A stretch of DNA of 52,208 bases from Chloroflexus sp. (GTDB lineage: Bacteria > Chloroflexota > Anaerolineae > Anaerolineales > Villigracilaceae): contig DYHT01000010.1 in NCBI GenBank assembly GCA_020723995.1, positions 1-52,208 on the forward strand, written 5' to 3'. This document shows positions 1-9,125 of this stretch, piece after piece. Numbering within the stretch: position 1 is the stretch's first letter; the number at the start of each line of letters is the position of its first letter. The notes beneath the pieces are model-generated. The model made no database searches. It saw only the letters and a program-made list of their open reading frames with translations, and was not told where the DNA came from. The translations under genes were made by a program, and so were the position numbers.

Positions 1-40
1 CCTGTTGAGGTATTCTTAGAACAGTCTGTTGCACTTACAA

Positions 41-59
41 GTTGAATCCAAGTTTCAAC
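41..59 (+). promoter_or_regulatory. Dyad upstream of the first BMP gene
   Basis: The sequence GTTGAA at 41-46 is mirrored by TTCAAC at 54-59 with a 7-nt spacer. It could be an operator. A weak -10-like GATAAT lies at 77-82, just before a strong ribosome binding site (AAGGAGG) for the start at 99. The window begins too close upstream to judge a complete promoter. Confidence 0.25.
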
Positions 60-98
60 CTAAACATCCGTTTCTAGATAATCGCGAAGGAGGAAGCA

Positions 99-1391
99 AT
101 GAAGCAGAAAAAGTATTTTATTCTCGCGGCTATGCTCCTGATAGCCAGTATGACGTTTGGTTCTTGCGCCCCCACAACGCCTGCAGTTGTGCCCACAACG
201 CCTGCAGTTGCGCCCACAACGCCTGCAGTTGTGCCGCCAACAGCTGTGGAAGCGAAGACGGTTACTTTGGCGATTGAACATTTCAGCGTTATTGCAGGGA
301 CAACCTGGTCTGGAGCCCAAGATCGCGCGGGAAAACGAATCGCTGAGAAATATCCAAACGTCACATACATCTTCAGAGAGAATGTAGGACCTGATCAATC
401 AGTTCCTTTCGCCGAGGAGATGATCGCACAAGGGGCAAATATCGTCATTGGCAATGCGGAGTTCATGGGACTGCCCTTGATTGATATCGCAGATAAATAC
501 CCTGACGTTTATTTTGCATCCGTCATTGCCAGCGATCTGACCACGAAGCCGAATTTCATTCGATTCTTCCCCAGGCAATATCAGGCTCTGTACCTGGAAG
601 GGCTCATCGCTGGGGCTTTGACTCAGACAGGCAATATCGGCATCGTCTCGGCATTCCCCTGTGTTCAGGTGATCAGGCGCCAGGCCGGTTTTATCCTTGG
701 AGTGCAGGAGGCGGCAGCATTACTCGGTAAGGATATCAAGGTCTACGTCAAGTACTCCGGCGACTGGTATCTACCCCAGGAAGAGCGAGATATCGCAGCG
801 ACTTTGGTGGATACATACAACGTTGATGTCCTAACCCAGCAAACCGACTCGGGTTCCACCCTGGACGTTGCCAAAGAAAAGGGCGTCTGGTTCGTGGGGA
901 AGGATATGGACACTGTCGGGGAATACGGCTGGTCGGACACGAAGACCGTAGCCGTATCATTCGACACTCGCTGGGAAGTCATCTTCGAGAAGATCGTTCA
1001 GGATTATATGGCTGGCAATAAGACTCCTGAAACGGTACTCTACCCTGGCATGGAAACTACAATGACCCTGGCTGACGGCACGGTTGTCCCGACCATTGAC
1101 CTCATGAACGACGGCAAAACTGGTATTGATGCCATCAGCCCAACTGCACTTCCATTGATCCCAGACCAGATCATACAGCTCGTGAAGCAGAGAAGAGAGC
1201 AGATGATGAAGGGTGAGTGGGATCCATTCACTGAGCACGCGCTTGTGAGCAATGGAACAGGCCTGGCCATGGAAGGATTGCCGATTCCAGCGGCAGGCAC
1301 AGTGGTCAAACCTGCTGGTCAGGCTCCAACCGTTGAGTGGTTGCTTTCCAAGTTCAACTTCGACCTGCAAGGCACGACCATCTTGAAGTAA
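99..1391 (+). CDS. BMP-family ABC transporter substrate-binding lipoprotein (set 1)
   Basis: This is a solute-binding lipoprotein of the BMP/PnrA family, whose characterised members bind nucleosides or related bases for a membrane ABC importer. The N-terminus is a lipoprotein signal (basic start, hydrophobic stretch, lipobox ending at Cys23). A Pro/Thr/Ala linker of three 7-residue repeats follows, then the two-lobe BMP domain to the C-terminus (430 aa, slightly long for the family). The start is supported by an AAGGAGG ribosome binding site. It heads the set-1 importer genes 1780-5314 but is separated from them by about 390 bp that hold a hairpin and a palindromic repeat, which may uncouple expression. 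It is only distantly similar to the second BMP lipoprotein at 13361. The substrate is inferred from family and context (purine-like or another N-heterocycle), not shown. Confidence 0.9.
   Translation: MKQKKYFILAAMLLIASMTFGSCAPTTPAVVPTTPAVAPTTPAVVPPTAVEAKTVTLAIEHFSVIAGTTWSGAQDRAGKRIAEKYPNVTYIFRENVGPDQSVPFAEEMIAQGANIVIGNAEFMGLPLIDIADKYPDVYFASVIASDLTTKPNFIRFFPRQYQALYLEGLIAGALTQTGNIGIVSAFPCVQVIRRQAGFILGVQEAAALLGKDIKVYVKYSGDWYLPQEERDIAATLVDTYNVDVLTQQTDSGSTLDVAKEKGVWFVGKDMDTVGEYGWSDTKTVAVSFDTRWEVIFEKIVQDYMAGNKTPETVLYPGMETTMTLADGTVVPTIDLMNDGKTGIDAISPTALPLIPDQIIQLVKQRREQMMKGEWDPFTEHALVSNGTGLAMEGLPIPAAGTVVKPAGQAPTVEWLLSKFNFDLQGTTILK
171..233 (+). repeat. Three 21-bp tandem repeats encoding the PTTPAV linker
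   Basis: Three near-identical 21-bp units (171-191, 192-212, 213-233) differ at one base in the middle copy. They encode PTTPAV plus one residue each, directly after the lipidated cysteine. They act as a flexible spacer between the membrane anchor and the binding domain and could vary in copy number by slippage. Confidence 0.9.
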
Positions 1392-1434
1392 AAAAGTCTA
1401 CATCGTTCGCATTGATGTATGACACCTAACAAAA

Positions 1435-1484
1435 AATGAGGCTCTCGTCCTTGATGGGTAACCCTCAGGGGAGAGAGCCTCATT
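1435..1484 (+). terminator. Strong hairpin after the first BMP gene
   Basis: A perfect 12-bp stem (AATGAGGCTCTC at 1435-1446, GAGAGCCTCATT at 1473-1484) is preceded by an A-run and followed about 14 nt later by a T-rich stretch (1498-1502). It may be a partial terminator or an mRNA-stabilising intercistronic hairpin. Confidence 0.55.
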
Positions 1485-1605
1485 CCTAACAACTGTTCTT
1501 TTTCAAATACATATTGTCTTGAGCGCTAACCTTGGAAAATTGTGCGCGATGTTTCTGTGGGATAAATGCTGCCCCCTCATCCCTGATAAGAGAATATAAT
1601 AAATT

Positions 1606-1738
1606 GGTAACTACTCAGGCTTGTCATGCTGAGCGGAGCGTTCGTTGCGGAGCGAAGCATCTCGGCCTGCTTTGAGAGAGATTCTTCGCCGCTGGAAGAG
1701 CACCAGCGGCTCAGAATGACACTCGGCTGAGTAGTTAC
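1606..1738. repeat. MITE/REP-like palindromic element
   Basis: The ends are perfect 12-bp inverted repeats (GTAACTACTCAG at 1607-1618, CTGAGTAGTTAC at 1727-1738). Further inside, GTCATGCTGAGC is matched by the reverse complement of GCTCAGAATGAC. The interior contains the GCGGAGCGAAGCATCTC type of repeat common in many bacterial draft genomes. There is no ORF or transposase inside. It lies just upstream of the set-1 ATPase gene and fills most of the non-coding gap 1485-1779. Confidence 0.6.
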
Positions 1739-1779
1739 ATAAATTGATGATAAATCAGGAAGAAAGACAGGTAGATAAT

Positions 1780-3309
1780 ATGATCCTGAAAGATATTAAA
1801 CGCGGTGATACGGTCTTAGAGGCGAGAGGAATCACAAAGAGATTCCCAGGGGTCGTCGCTAATGACCATATAGATTTCGGGATAAAAGCAGGTGAGATTC
1901 ATGCCATCCTCGGTGAGAATGGGGCTGGGAAAACCACATTAATGAAAATCCTGTTTGGGTTGGTACAACCCGACGAAGGCGAGATTTACGTTCACGGTGA
2001 GAAGGTTAACTTCAGATCACCACTGGATGCCATTCACTTTGGTATTGGGATGGTTCACCAAAACCGTAAACTGATTCCCGCTCATACGGTGATCGAAAAT
2101 ATCATCCTCGGACACCCAAAGTCGGGGAATATTCTGAACTTGAAGAGAACAGGAGAAGAGATTACCGAGCTTTGTGATAAATATGGCTTCAATATTGATC
2201 TCAAGGCCAAGGTCTGGCAGCTTTCGGAAGGGGAAAAGCAGGTTGTGGAGATCCTGAAAGCCCTGTATCGAGGCGCCAAAATTCTCATCTTGGATGAGCC
2301 GACTTCTGCCCTCGCGCCTCCTGAAACTAAGAAACTCTTGGCTTCGATCAAAATCATGACCGGAGATGAACTTGCCATAATCCCGTTCATCACACATAAA
2401 CTTCCTATCGTGTTAACGGTTAGCGAAAGGGTGACGGTTCTCAGGCGTGGGAAAGTTACTGCTCGCTTAAAGACAGCAGATGCAACGGAGAGCAACTTAG
2501 CAAAGGAGATGGTAGGGAGAGAAGTAATTTTCAGGCTGGAGCGGGTAGAAGTAGGGAAAGGCAAACCGATTCTCCAGGTAGAAAACCTTTCCGCTCTCAA
2601 CGATAAAAGAGTTTTGGCTTTGAAAGGTGTATCCTTTTCTGTGCATGAAGGTGAAATCTTTGGAATCGCTGGAGTTTCCGGGAATGGACAACAAGTTTTA
2701 GCTGAAGTCCTCGCTGGACTTAGAAAGGCGGTAGGAGGTAAAGTATTGACTGATGGCATCAACATTACACATTACACCAGTTTAGAAAGATGGCAAAAAG
2801 GCATAGGATACATCCCCTCAGAACGAATAGATGTGGGTTCAATCGGTGATTTTTCCCTTGTAGATAATGTCTTCATGAATTATTACTTTGACGACGAATT
2901 CTCCAAGTGGGGAATCATTGATTCCAAAAAAATTCGGAAACTTACCAAAGAGATCATATCCGAGTACGCTGTAGCAGCCCCAAGTTCAGATATAACTGCA
3001 AAAAGCTTATCCGGTGGGAATCTCCAGAAACTTATCCTGGCTAGAGTACTTTCACGTAAACCGCGGCTCATCATTGCTAATTTGCCTACCCAGGGACTTG
3101 ATGTAGGGGCAACGGAGTTTGTCCAAAACAAGCTCATGGAGGCGAAGAAGGAACGAGCTGGTATTCTTCTCATCTCTGAGGACCTCGACGAGATTTTATC
3201 GTTGAGCGATCGAGTGGCGCCGATATACGAAGGTGAGTTTATGGGCATCCTCCCTGGTGAGCAAGCCACGAGAGAGAACGTAGGGGCTATGATGGCAGGT
3301 TTGAAATAA
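1780..3309 (+). CDS. ABC transporter ATPase, two nucleotide-binding domains (set 1)
   Basis: This is the energy-coupling ATPase of a BMP-type importer, with two fused ABC domains as in the RbsA/NupO group. Domain 1 has Walker A GENGAGKTT (about residues 45-53), signature LSEGEKQ and Walker B ILILDEPTSAL. Domain 2 has a degenerate Walker A (GVSGNGQQ), signature LSGGNLQK, and a Walker B in which the acidic pair is lost (ANLPTQGLD). This asymmetry is usual in the family. In-frame TTG/ATG codons at 1744/1747 would add 11-12 residues, but they sit against the palindromic repeat without a ribosome binding site. The ATG at 1780 follows ACAGGTAG and fits the family start better. The permease genes follow 14 bp downstream. 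The gene is visibly AT-richer than the paralogue at 14429. Confidence 0.9.
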   Translation: MILKDIKRGDTVLEARGITKRFPGVVANDHIDFGIKAGEIHAILGENGAGKTTLMKILFGLVQPDEGEIYVHGEKVNFRSPLDAIHFGIGMVHQNRKLIPAHTVIENIILGHPKSGNILNLKRTGEEITELCDKYGFNIDLKAKVWQLSEGEKQVVEILKALYRGAKILILDEPTSALAPPETKKLLASIKIMTGDELAIIPFITHKLPIVLTVSERVTVLRRGKVTARLKTADATESNLAKEMVGREVIFRLERVEVGKGKPILQVENLSALNDKRVLALKGVSFSVHEGEIFGIAGVSGNGQQVLAEVLAGLRKAVGGKVLTDGINITHYTSLERWQKGIGYIPSERIDVGSIGDFSLVDNVFMNYYFDDEFSKWGIIDSKKIRKLTKEIISEYAVAAPSSDITAKSLSGGNLQKLILARVLSRKPRLIIANLPTQGLDVGATEFVQNKLMEAKKERAGILLISEDLDEILSLSDRVAPIYEGEFMGILPGEQATRENVGAMMAGLK

Positions 3310-3323
3310 AAGGTGGCAGAGAT

Positions 3324-4439
3324 ATGAAATTTGGCAGCTATAAAGTGAAACTCGAAAAAAAGGTGAATTTAACCGGGTGGCAGGCAGCGATGATCTCGAT
3401 CCTGGCAATAATATTTGCCTTGGTGCTGGTCAGTTTTATATTTCTCCATGCTGGGGTCAATCCGCTGGTCGGATATAAGGAGATCTTTTCCTATGGATTC
3501 GCAAATGCGTTTGGCCTACCATTGACGATCAACAAATCCATTTTCATTTTGCTGTGTACATTTGCTTTTATCGTCCCAATGAGAGCTGGACTTTGGAACA
3601 TTGGTATGGCAGGGCAGCTTTACGCGGGGGCGTTGGGCGCTTTTGCAGTCGCGTTTGCCTTCGGTGCAAAGGGGTCTCAAAGTATAGATCTATCGCCGGG
3701 TATTGTTATCCCATTGATGCTGGTCGGGGCGTCCTTGGGTGGTGCAGCGAGTGGAGCAATTGCTGGCTTTACGAAAGGGAGATTCAATACCAACGAGATC
3801 GTGGTAACCATGATGATAAACTTTATCACTTTCTGGTTGGTTGCTCATATGATCAAAGAGGGAGGACCCTTCATGGGTTCCGGCGGAGAAGGTGAAGGTT
3901 TTAAGCTGCCCCCATCTATTCAAGCGCCTATAATTAATAATGTCCCCTTCACGATCTTGATCGCTCTTGGATTGGCCGGGCTACTGTACTTTTTGTTTGC
4001 CAAAACCAAGATCGGTTATCAAATCAAGGCGTATGGTCTTTGTCCAGCGGCGGCCAAATATGCTGGGATAAGTCCATTCAAGATACCGCTCTTGGTGTTT
4101 GTCATAGGGGGGCTGATAGCTGGTTTGGCTGGATATCATTATTTCGCCGCGGTCCCCGGCGTCTTTAAAATTACCAAGAATTATGGGGATTTCGGTGATC
4201 TGGCTTTCTATGGGATAATCTGTGGACTGATTTCCCAAAACAACCCCTTAGCGGCAATTCCAATCGCATTACTCTTTGGAGGATTGACCAATGGAGGCAG
4301 GTTTGTCCAAGGAAAACTCAACTTAGGCTTTGGCATAGATTATGCCCTGCTCGGAGTTTTAATGATTACTCTGGTCGCTTTTCAATTCTTTTTTCGGTAT
4401 AAGATCGTTTGGAAGAAAATAGAGAAGGAGAAGTTATGA
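3324..4439 (+). CDS. ABC transporter permease, set 1, subunit 1
   Basis: This integral membrane permease of the BPD_transp_2 family is one of two dissimilar permeases that form the channel of a BMP-type importer. The 371-aa product starts with a short basic cytoplasmic segment and then has about nine hydrophobic segments. The motif GLWNIGMAGQLYAG around residue 90 is characteristic of the family. A GGTGG ribosome binding site precedes the ATG. Its stop codon overlaps the next permease start by ATGA, so the two are probably translationally coupled. Confidence 0.9.
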   Translation: MKFGSYKVKLEKKVNLTGWQAAMISILAIIFALVLVSFIFLHAGVNPLVGYKEIFSYGFANAFGLPLTINKSIFILLCTFAFIVPMRAGLWNIGMAGQLYAGALGAFAVAFAFGAKGSQSIDLSPGIVIPLMLVGASLGGAASGAIAGFTKGRFNTNEIVVTMMINFITFWLVAHMIKEGGPFMGSGGEGEGFKLPPSIQAPIINNVPFTILIALGLAGLLYFLFAKTKIGYQIKAYGLCPAAAKYAGISPFKIPLLVFVIGGLIAGLAGYHYFAAVPGVFKITKNYGDFGDLAFYGIICGLISQNNPLAAIPIALLFGGLTNGGRFVQGKLNLGFGIDYALLGVLMITLVAFQFFFRYKIVWKKIEKEKL

Positions 4440-5314
4440 TGTGGGAGTTCTTTGCTAGAAGTTTAAATGCTTCGACGATTTTCACTTTTGCCGCTCTGAG
4501 CGAACTTATTGGACAACGCTCAGGAGTTCTCAACGTTGGTATCGAAGGTGTGATGCTTTTCGGTGCCACCTTGGGTTTCATCGTTGCTCAATCCACTGGG
4601 AGCTACTTGCTCGGCTTCTTGGCAGCAATTGTCATTGGAGGCGTTATTGGCCTTCTCCATGGATTCTTTTCTATAACGCTGGGGGGCAACCAGGTTGTGA
4701 ATGGGATGGGTATCTGGATCCTTGGTTTCGGCCTCACCGCATACATCGGTTACCCATACACAGGGCCTTTGGGAATGAAAAGGATTCCAGATATCATGGG
4801 GCTTTCCCCGTTCTTTTTTGTCGGAATTGCATTAATTATTATTACTTGGCTCGTGCTTTCCAAGACGAGTTTGGGACTGAGGATAAGATCGGTGGGAGAG
4901 AATCCATCGGTCGCGGAAGTTTCAGGCATAAACGTCACCAAAACTCGCTATCTCAGTGTCATAACCAGTGGGATGCTCATGGGATTTGCAGGGGCGATCT
5001 ACTCTCTGGACTACAATCCGGTTTGGAACTATAACTTCATCATGGGTTGGGGTTTCATTGCGCTTGCTCTGGTCTTTTTCTCCATGTGGAATCCTTTGAT
5101 TCTGCTTGGCGGCTCGATGCTTTTTGGTACCCTGTGGCAACTCTCGCTCAACCCAGAATTAGTGCTCCCCGGTGTTCTGTCCAGGTATATCTGGAGGACT
5201 GTTCCCTTTGTCATCACCATTGGAGTTTTGATGCTTATGTCAACGAAGTGGTTTAGTACCAAATGGGGTGCAGCCAAGCCTGAAGCACTCGGACAACCCT
5301 ATGAAAAAGAGTGA
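4436..5314 (+). CDS. ABC transporter permease, set 1, subunit 2
   Basis: This is the second BPD_transp_2 permease of the set-1 importer, about 292 aa and mostly hydrophobic, with the typical early motif RSGVLNVGIEGVMLFGA. The start is set at the ATG overlapping the previous stop (ATGA), preceded by AAGGAGAAG. An in-frame ATG at 4409 lies inside the preceding gene and is unlikely to be used. The molybdenum hydroxylase genes begin within a few bases of its stop, which ties uptake to the oxidation enzymes. Confidence 0.9.
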   Translation: MMWEFFARSLNASTIFTFAALSELIGQRSGVLNVGIEGVMLFGATLGFIVAQSTGSYLLGFLAAIVIGGVIGLLHGFFSITLGGNQVVNGMGIWILGFGLTAYIGYPYTGPLGMKRIPDIMGLSPFFFVGIALIIITWLVLSKTSLGLRIRSVGENPSVAEVSGINVTKTRYLSVITSGMLMGFAGAIYSLDYNPVWNYNFIMGWGFIALALVFFSMWNPLILLGGSMLFGTLWQLSLNPELVLPGVLSRYIWRTVPFVITIGVLMLMSTKWFSTKWGAAKPEALGQPYEKE

Positions 5315-5319
5315 CTATT

Positions 5320-6213
5320 ATGACCATAAACACTCATCCAGCGCTCCCCGAATTTGAATATTTCCGACCGGAGACACTGGTCGAAGCCAGTGAATTTCTG
5401 GCGCGCTACCACGGTGAGGCGCGTCCGTTCCTGGGAGGAACAGATGTTTTTGTCCGTATGCGGGATGGATTTTTAGCACCCAAATTCCTGGTTGACGTGA
5501 AAAACCTGGACGGGACGAATGACCTGTACTTCGAGCCTCAGGCTGGTCTGACCCTCGGGGCTGCGGTCAACATGAACCGGGTGATCGCCTCCCCCGAAGT
5601 GCAGGCACATTATCCCTTGTTGGCGGAGGCCTGCCGTTCGGTTGCCAGCTATCAACTGCGCACCCGCGCTACCGTTGTCGGCAACATCTGCAACGCTTCC
5701 CCCGCCGGGGATACTATCGGAGCATGCCTGACCTTTGATGGGGTGCTGAACATCCATGGGGTAAGTGGCCCGCGCCAGGAACCGCTGGCGGCGTTTTTCC
5801 TCGGCCCCGGCAAAACCACGTTGAAACCCGGCGACGTTGTGACAGCGATCCACCTCCCCCTCCCGCCAGAAGGTTGCGCGGGGACATATCTCAAGCTGGG
5901 ACGTAATAAATTGAGCGACCTGTCTATTGTTGGAGTAACGGCGTTAGGCTACCCGGATCCCAGTCGCCCGTCGGGCTATCGCTTCCGCCTCGCTCTCGCC
6001 TCCGTTGCTCCTGTGCCCCTCGTACCGGCGCAGGCTGAAACATACCTGGCAAACGATACTATCACGCCCGAATCCATTCGCGAAGCTGCCCGTCTGGCCG
6101 CCGAGGACTGCTCGCCAATTGACGATGTGCGTGGCAGCGCCCGATATCGTAAACAGATGGTAAGGAATTTATCCGCAAGAGCGCTGACCGAAGTTTGGGA
6201 AAGACTGAAATGA
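5320..6213 (+). CDS. Molybdenum hydroxylase, FAD-binding medium subunit
   Basis: This is the FAD-binding subunit of a xanthine dehydrogenase-family molybdenum hydroxylase (CoxM/XdhB-like). It passes electrons from the 2Fe-2S subunit to FAD and on to an acceptor. The N-terminal FAD-binding PCMH domain shows FLGGTDVFVRMRDG and VGNICNASPAGDT, and a CO_deh_flav_C domain follows. At about 298 aa it is standard length. The ATG at 5320 is preferred, although a GTG at 5311 overlapping the permease stop is possible. It is encoded with the FeS (6257) and Mo (6725) subunits, in the medium-small-large order typical of heterotrimers. Confidence 0.9.
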   Translation: MTINTHPALPEFEYFRPETLVEASEFLARYHGEARPFLGGTDVFVRMRDGFLAPKFLVDVKNLDGTNDLYFEPQAGLTLGAAVNMNRVIASPEVQAHYPLLAEACRSVASYQLRTRATVVGNICNASPAGDTIGACLTFDGVLNIHGVSGPRQEPLAAFFLGPGKTTLKPGDVVTAIHLPLPPEGCAGTYLKLGRNKLSDLSIVGVTALGYPDPSRPSGYRFRLALASVAPVPLVPAQAETYLANDTITPESIREAARLAAEDCSPIDDVRGSARYRKQMVRNLSARALTEVWERLK

Positions 6214-6256
6214 CAGGCCGCGCCTCGATTGGATTAGCAAATATTCGGAGGATGAT

Positions 6257-6721
6257 ATGGCATTTCACAAAATAAGCGTCACCATTAACGGTGAACTCGA
6301 ACAGGTCGCCGTTCCCTCGAATATGACCCTCATGCGTATGCTGCGTGAAAGCCTGGCGTTAACTGGCACGAAAAATGGCTGCTCTGCCGGTGAATGTGGC
6401 GCCTGCACCGCATTATTGAATGGGGAACCGGTCAACAGTTGTATGGTGTTGGCTGTCGAATGTGACGGGGCTGAAATCATCACGGTGGAGGGCCTGGCGG
6501 GTGATAAACAGCTCGACCCAATTCAGGAAGCCATGATCCAGGAGGGAGGAGTGCAATGTGGCTTTTGTACACCCGGTGTACTGATCTCCTCCTATGCGCT
6601 GCTCAAGCGCAATCCGCATCCAAGTGAGAATGAAATACGTGAAGCATTGGTCGGGAATTTGTGCCGCTGCACCGGATACGTGCGCATCATCGAAAGCGTA
6701 AAGGCAGTCGCCAGGAGGTGA
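6257..6721 (+). CDS. Molybdenum hydroxylase, 2Fe-2S small subunit
   Basis: This 154-aa CoxS/XdhC-type iron-sulfur subunit carries both expected clusters. The plant-ferredoxin-like cluster uses Cys42, Cys47, Cys50 and Cys62. The C-terminal helical-bundle cluster uses Cys101, Cys104 (CGFCTPG) and Cys136, Cys138 (CRCTGY). It relays electrons from the molybdenum centre in the large subunit to FAD. A GGAGG ribosome binding site precedes the ATG. The next gene starts 3 bp after its stop. Confidence 0.95.
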   Translation: MAFHKISVTINGELEQVAVPSNMTLMRMLRESLALTGTKNGCSAGECGACTALLNGEPVNSCMVLAVECDGAEIITVEGLAGDKQLDPIQEAMIQEGGVQCGFCTPGVLISSYALLKRNPHPSENEIREALVGNLCRCTGYVRIIESVKAVARR

Positions 6722-6724
6722 CTT

Positions 6725-9079
6725 ATGGCAAAGGTTGTTACGCAAAACATCCCCAGCCCCATCGGCGAGAGCAAACCCCGTATAGATGCCCGCGAAAAAG
6801 TAACCGGAGCCGCAATTTATGCGGATGACCTCCAATTTGGGAATGCACTGCTGCATGCACGCATCAAACGCAGCCCATATCCCCACGCGTTCATCAAGAA
6901 AATTGACATCACGAAGGCGCGCGCGTTACCCGGTGTAAAAGCCATTGTAACCGGCCAGGATTTCCCCGGTTATATTGGGTTGTACCTGCAAGACCGGTAC
7001 ATCTTCTGCCGTGACCGCGTGCGTTACGTGGGCGATCCGGTCGCGGGGGTGGCCGCCATCAGCGCAGAGATAGCCGAAAAAGCCCTGAGTTTGATTCAAG
7101 TTGAGTATGAAGTCCTGGAGCCAGTACTCGATCCCGAGTTTGGCGCCAGTCCCGAAGCACCATTAATCCATCCCGACCTCGGCCAGTATGTGGTAGCCAA
7201 CTTCATTTTTCCTCAGCCGGGAACAAATATCTCCAACTACTTCAAAATTCGCAAAGGTGATGTAACTGGCACTTGGAAAAAATGTGCGGCGATCGTCGAG
7301 CGCAAGTACCGGATTCCCCACATCCAACATGTGCCTATCGAACCGCACGTGGCAATTGCTAGGGTTGACGAAACTGGAGAGATCACACTCTGGGGAAGTT
7401 CGCAATCGCCATTTGCGCAGCGCAATCTCATTGCCCAGTCAATGGGAATATCTCAGAGTGATATGCGGGTGATCGCGCCATTTGTGGGTGGAGGCTTCGG
7501 CAGCAAGGCCGGTGTTAGCATGGAGTCGCTGGCGGTTGCAATTGCTACGAAAGTTAAGGGGCATCCAGTGAAGCTGTTGCTAACCCGCGAAGAGGAATTC
7601 TTCACAGCTTTTGTACGCCAAGAATTGGTGGCTTACTTCAAGATGGGGTGCGATGAAAATGGCAAGCTCCTGGCTATGGAGAATAAATTTTATTGGGGTG
7701 GCGGAGCCTATACGGAATATGGTGTGAATGTCACCCGCGCCTCGGGCTACAGCAGTAGTGGGCCTTACGAAGTGCCTAATGTCAAGACGGATAGTTATTG
7801 CGTATACACGAACCACCCCGTCGGTGGTCCAATGCGAGGCTTTGGTATGCCCGAGATGCATGCCGGGTTGGAGCAGTGTATTGATGAACTTGCCCTCCAG
7901 ATAGGGATGGATGTAGTTGAATTTCGCAAACTCAACTGCTTGAAAACGGGCAGTATCCTGGTGACTGGCAGCAAGATGCACCCGACAGGCTTACTACAGT
8001 GCGTTGAGAAAGCAGCCGCAGCAATTGGGTGGGGAAAGAAAGCCCCCCCGAGTGCCCCCAACAAACGCCGTGGCAAAGGTATTGCACTCATGTGGAAAGC
8101 CCCTGCGATGCCGCCCAATGCCGGCTCGAGCGCCTGGGTCGAATTAGCCGAAGACGGTACGCTGAATGTGGGTGTTGGCGGTCAAGAACTCGGCCAGGGA
8201 GTGTTTACAGTGGCCGCCCAAATGGCTGCCGCAGCCCTCGGCGTTCCTTACGAATCGGTTCGTGTCGCAACTCCGGTTGATACACGCTACAGTCCATACG
8301 AGTGGCAAACTGTAGCCAGCCGTCTTACCTGGAGCATGGGGAATGCCATCGTCAGCGCCGCCAAAGATGCCCGCCGGCAAATCCTGGAAATGGTGGCTGA
8401 AGCCTGGGGAGAAACACCCGAGGACCTGGATATTGTCAACGGTGTGGTGGTTTCGTTCAAGAGCGAGAAAGAAATCTCGTTGAAGAATCTTGTGATTTAC
8501 GGTTTGCCAAAGCCGGATGACCAGGGCTGGAGAGGTGGTCCCGTGATTGGGCGCGGCAACTTCATGCCCACTTACGTAACCGGCCTGGATCCCAAAACCG
8601 GACAGGGAGAACGGGCCGTGGTACATTACACCACCGGAGCCCAGGCCGTCGAACTGGAAGTGGATTTGGAAACTGGCTGTATCGAGATCATCAAGGGTGT
8701 ATCTGCTTTTGACGTTGGCAAAGCCATTAACCCGGAAATGGTAAAAGCACAAATGGAAGGCGGCTTTGTCCAGGGGATGAGCTCGGCGCTATTTGAGCGC
8801 CTTCAATTGAAGGATGGCGTGGTGCAAAATCCCAGTTTTGTTGATTATCGTATCGCCACGTCTGCAGATATTCCCATGGATCTGCAAGCCTTCATTGTCG
8901 AAATGCCACAAGACGACGGCCCCTGGGGGGCACGCGGCATCGGTGAGCACTCGATGGTGCCCACCATCCCGGCGATTGCGAATGCTATCTGTGACGCCAT
9001 CGGCCTCCGTTTCGAAGGGCCACCTTTCACGGCAGAAAAAGTTTACCTGGCCATGCTGGATGCCGGTATTGTGAAGTGA
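6725..9079 (+). CDS. Molybdenum hydroxylase, molybdopterin-binding large subunit
   Basis: This catalytic subunit (784 aa) of a xanthine dehydrogenase/aldehyde oxidase-family enzyme hydroxylates a carbon next to nitrogen in heteroaromatic rings or oxidises aldehydes. The N-terminal hammerhead domain is followed by molybdopterin-binding regions with GGGFGSKAG, PMRGFGMPEM and, near the C-terminus, GARGIGE, which holds the catalytic glutamate. The CO-dehydrogenase loop AYXCSFR is absent, so it is not a form I CO dehydrogenase. It forms a heterotrimer with the two preceding subunits. The neighbouring importer and deaminase-like gene suggest a purine, pyrimidine or other N-heterocycle as substrate. 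The exact substrate cannot be read from the sequence. Confidence 0.92.
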   Translation: MAKVVTQNIPSPIGESKPRIDAREKVTGAAIYADDLQFGNALLHARIKRSPYPHAFIKKIDITKARALPGVKAIVTGQDFPGYIGLYLQDRYIFCRDRVRYVGDPVAGVAAISAEIAEKALSLIQVEYEVLEPVLDPEFGASPEAPLIHPDLGQYVVANFIFPQPGTNISNYFKIRKGDVTGTWKKCAAIVERKYRIPHIQHVPIEPHVAIARVDETGEITLWGSSQSPFAQRNLIAQSMGISQSDMRVIAPFVGGGFGSKAGVSMESLAVAIATKVKGHPVKLLLTREEEFFTAFVRQELVAYFKMGCDENGKLLAMENKFYWGGGAYTEYGVNVTRASGYSSSGPYEVPNVKTDSYCVYTNHPVGGPMRGFGMPEMHAGLEQCIDELALQIGMDVVEFRKLNCLKTGSILVTGSKMHPTGLLQCVEKAAAAIGWGKKAPPSAPNKRRGKGIALMWKAPAMPPNAGSSAWVELAEDGTLNVGVGGQELGQGVFTVAAQMAAAALGVPYESVRVATPVDTRYSPYEWQTVASRLTWSMGNAIVSAAKDARRQILEMVAEAWGETPEDLDIVNGVVVSFKSEKEISLKNLVIYGLPKPDDQGWRGGPVIGRGNFMPTYVTGLDPKTGQGERAVVHYTTGAQAVELEVDLETGCIEIIKGVSAFDVGKAINPEMVKAQMEGGFVQGMSSALFERLQLKDGVVQNPSFVDYRIATSADIPMDLQAFIVEMPQDDGPWGARGIGEHSMVPTIPAIANAICDAIGLRFEGPPFTAEKVYLAMLDAGIVK

Positions 9080-9125
9080 TTGGGGATAGAGGGAATGAAC
9101 CCTATCTCTTGCAACGGAGGAAAAG

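Noticed and set aside
171-233. Direct repeats as a possible CRISPR array
   Set aside because: The 21-bp units are adjacent without spacers and lie in the coding frame as a protein linker.
957-1370. Antisense open frame of 137 aa in the first BMP gene
   Set aside because: It is a shadow of the BMP coding sequence with no ribosome binding site and no family resemblance.
6725-9079. Form I CO dehydrogenase large subunit
   Set aside because: The characteristic AYXCSFR active-site loop is absent; the sequence has the RGFG and GARGIGE patterns of general Mo hydroxylases.
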